A DNA stretch of 64,000 bases from Deltaproteobacteria bacterium HGW-Deltaproteobacteria-15 (GTDB lineage: Bacteria; Desulfobacterota; DSM-4660; Desulfatiglandales; HGW-15), in assembly GCA_002840535.1 (NCBI GenBank), contig PHBH01000028.1, forward strand, positions 83,933 through 147,932, in the 5' to 3' direction. The notes beneath the pieces are model-generated. The model did no database searches. It was not told the DNA's origin and worked only from the letters and a program-made list of their open reading frames with translations. The position numbers and the translations under genes were made by a program. Shown here one piece after another: positions 62,878-64,000 of the stretch (its first letter is position 1; every line of letters starts with the position of its first letter).

Positions 62878-64000
62878 ATGAAATGGGAGTCTATATACGA
62901 GGAAAAGAAGACAACGCTGGAAAACGCGCTCAAGGCTGTGAAGCGGGGCGCCAAGGTATTCCTCGGATCAGCCTGCGGGGAACCGAGTCATCTGGTGCAG
63001 GGCTTGATTGAGCGGGCCGGCAGGCTCCACGATGTCCAGATCCTGCATTTCGTGACACTTGGAGACGCGCCTTATACTGAAAAGCGATTCGACAATCGCT
63101 TTCGCCACAATGCATTCTTTGTGGGCCCCAGTACAAGAGAAGCGATCAACCAGGCTCGTGCCGATTACACTCCCATTTTCATTTCCGAAATCCCGGATCT
63201 CTTTCGCAGAAAAATCGTGCCGGTCGATGTCGCGCTCGTCCAGACCTCTCCTCCCGATCCCTATGGCTTTGTGAGCCTGGGGATTTCCGTGGATATCACG
63301 AAGGCGGCTGTGGAATCTGCCCGGGTTGTCATTGCCCAAGTGAACCGTCATATGCCCAGGACCATGGGAGACAGCTTTATTTCCATTGAAAAGATCGACT
63401 ACCTGGTTGAAAAAGACGACCCGCTCCTGGAGTTTCCTTATCCGATTCCCGACGAGGCGGGGAAAAGCATCGCCAGGAATGCGGCGAGGCTCATCAGCGA
63501 CGGCGATACGCTGCACATCGGATACGGCCATCTCCCTTATGCCGTGCTGCAGTTCATCCATGACAGGAAAGATCTGGGCGTTCACACGGAGGTCCTGTCG
63601 GACGACTTCATCGATCTCATCGAAGAGGGGGTGATCACAGGGGAGAACAAGACCTTCCACCCCGGAAAAGTTATCTGCAGTTTCTGCATCGGCACTCAGA
63701 GGGTTTACGACTATGTCAGGGACAATCCGCGAATCGGCTTCTATCCGGCAGAGGTGGTGTACAACCCCATGACGATCGCACGGAACGATCGAATGGTCTC
63801 CATCGGAAGCGCGCTGGAGGTGGATCTGAGCGGTCAAATCTGCAGCGAATCCAAAGGGCATCACTTCTACAGCGGCATAGGAGGGAGACTGGATTTCATT
63901 CGTGGAGCGGCCTTGTCCAAAGGGGGAAAATCCGTGATCACCCTCCCTTCCACAACCAAGGACGGTCTTGCTTCAAGGATCGTGGCCAATCTTCAGGAGG
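62878..64000 (+). CDS. Acetyl-CoA hydrolase / 4-hydroxybutyrate CoA-transferase family, 5' part
   Basis: 374 codons, open at the window end. GGAGGTGAAAGGAAT precedes the ATG. Blocks: RGAKVFLGSACGEPSHLVQGL, VDVALVQTSPPDPYGFVSLG, DDPLLEFPYPIPDEAG, GDTLHIGYGHLPYAVLQFI, LSDDFIDLIEEG. The family CoA-ester-forming Glu lies further on and may be at the EVVYNPMT or ALEVDLSGQICSES area. Activates or recycles short acyl-CoA. Exact substrate unknown; the 3' part is missing. Confidence 0.85.
   Translation, partial: MKWESIYEEKKTTLENALKAVKRGAKVFLGSACGEPSHLVQGLIERAGRLHDVQILHFVTLGDAPYTEKRFDNRFRHNAFFVGPSTREAINQARADYTPIFISEIPDLFRRKIVPVDVALVQTSPPDPYGFVSLGISVDITKAAVESARVVIAQVNRHMPRTMGDSFISIEKIDYLVEKDDPLLEFPYPIPDEAGKSIARNAARLISDGDTLHIGYGHLPYAVLQFIHDRKDLGVHTEVLSDDFIDLIEEGVITGENKTFHPGKVICSFCIGTQRVYDYVRDNPRIGFYPAEVVYNPMTIARNDRMVSIGSALEVDLSGQICSESKGHHFYSGIGGRLDFIRGAALSKGGKSVITLPSTTKDGLASRIVANLQE

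Noticed and set aside
62968..63864. 298-codon minus frame over the CoA-transferase gene
   Set aside because: The plus strand carries the recognisable family.

Overview
This 64 kb window looks like chromosomal DNA of an anaerobic deltaproteobacterium (Desulfobacterota, possibly near Syntrophobacteria or Desulfobacteria). This is an inference from content. The window has anaerobic cobalamin genes (cbiG, cbiH, cbiL, a B12-riboswitch btu operon), a TRAP transporter, a fused NuoBCD complex I operon, an arsenosugar-type cluster with a probable selenoprotein radical SAM enzyme, many Ser/Thr kinase, PilZ, CNB and CheY-type signalling proteins, sigma-54 promoters, and intergenic repeat families common in delta genomes. 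No 16S rRNA or tRNA was seen, so the lineage is not proven.

Layout. 1-950: end of cbiG and complete cbiH. 1192-1866: secreted PRC-barrel protein. 2087-6638: a minus-strand sigma-54 signalling operon (Ser/Thr kinase with CNB domain, CheY, pseudo-receiver with CheX domain, receiver-PilZ-Ser/Thr kinase). 7098-13897: exonuclease III, a broken class A acid phosphatase, a triple-PAS histidine kinase, a fosmidomycin-resistance-like MFS protein, a sigma-54-driven CNB protein and a lone receiver. 14481-22295: secreted TPR protein, TRAP transporter (dctQMP), AAHS-type MFS permease, cardiolipin synthase-like enzyme. 22337-26439: NlpC/P60 protein with a barrel-like tail, small Cys protein, and a sigma-54-driven sCache plus chemoreceptor pair. 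26743-30941: VIT-VWA-AgmX protein divergent from an ECF sigma and its zinc-finger anti-sigma, with two back-to-back ECF-type promoters. 30956-32598: tautomerase, a 48-residue ORF, DUF488. 32823-35575: arsenosugar-type cluster (peroxidase-like protein, ArsS with an in-frame UGA, fused glycosyltransferases). 35702-36517: sterol desaturase family. 36558-51870: complete 14-subunit complex I on 12 polypeptides (nuoA, nuoBCD, nuoE to nuoN). 52109-56301: malate dehydrogenase, HAF-repeat protein, thioesterase, short RdgC-like protein and partner. 56355-61535: cobalamin riboswitch, btuCDF, cbiL and a Gate-domain membrane protein. 61967-64000: CNB-PilZ protein and a truncated acyl-CoA hydrolase/CoA-transferase.

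How the parts fit. Two pathways dominate: respiratory energy conservation (complex I beside malate dehydrogenase) and cobalamin acquisition and synthesis. Three near-consensus sigma-54 promoters drive signalling genes, and the proteins reuse the same modules (CNB, PilZ, receiver, Ser/Thr kinase), so a shared second-messenger and phosphorylation network is plausible. The complex I operon is studded with several families of short intergenic repeats, one of which lies in frame inside nuoN.
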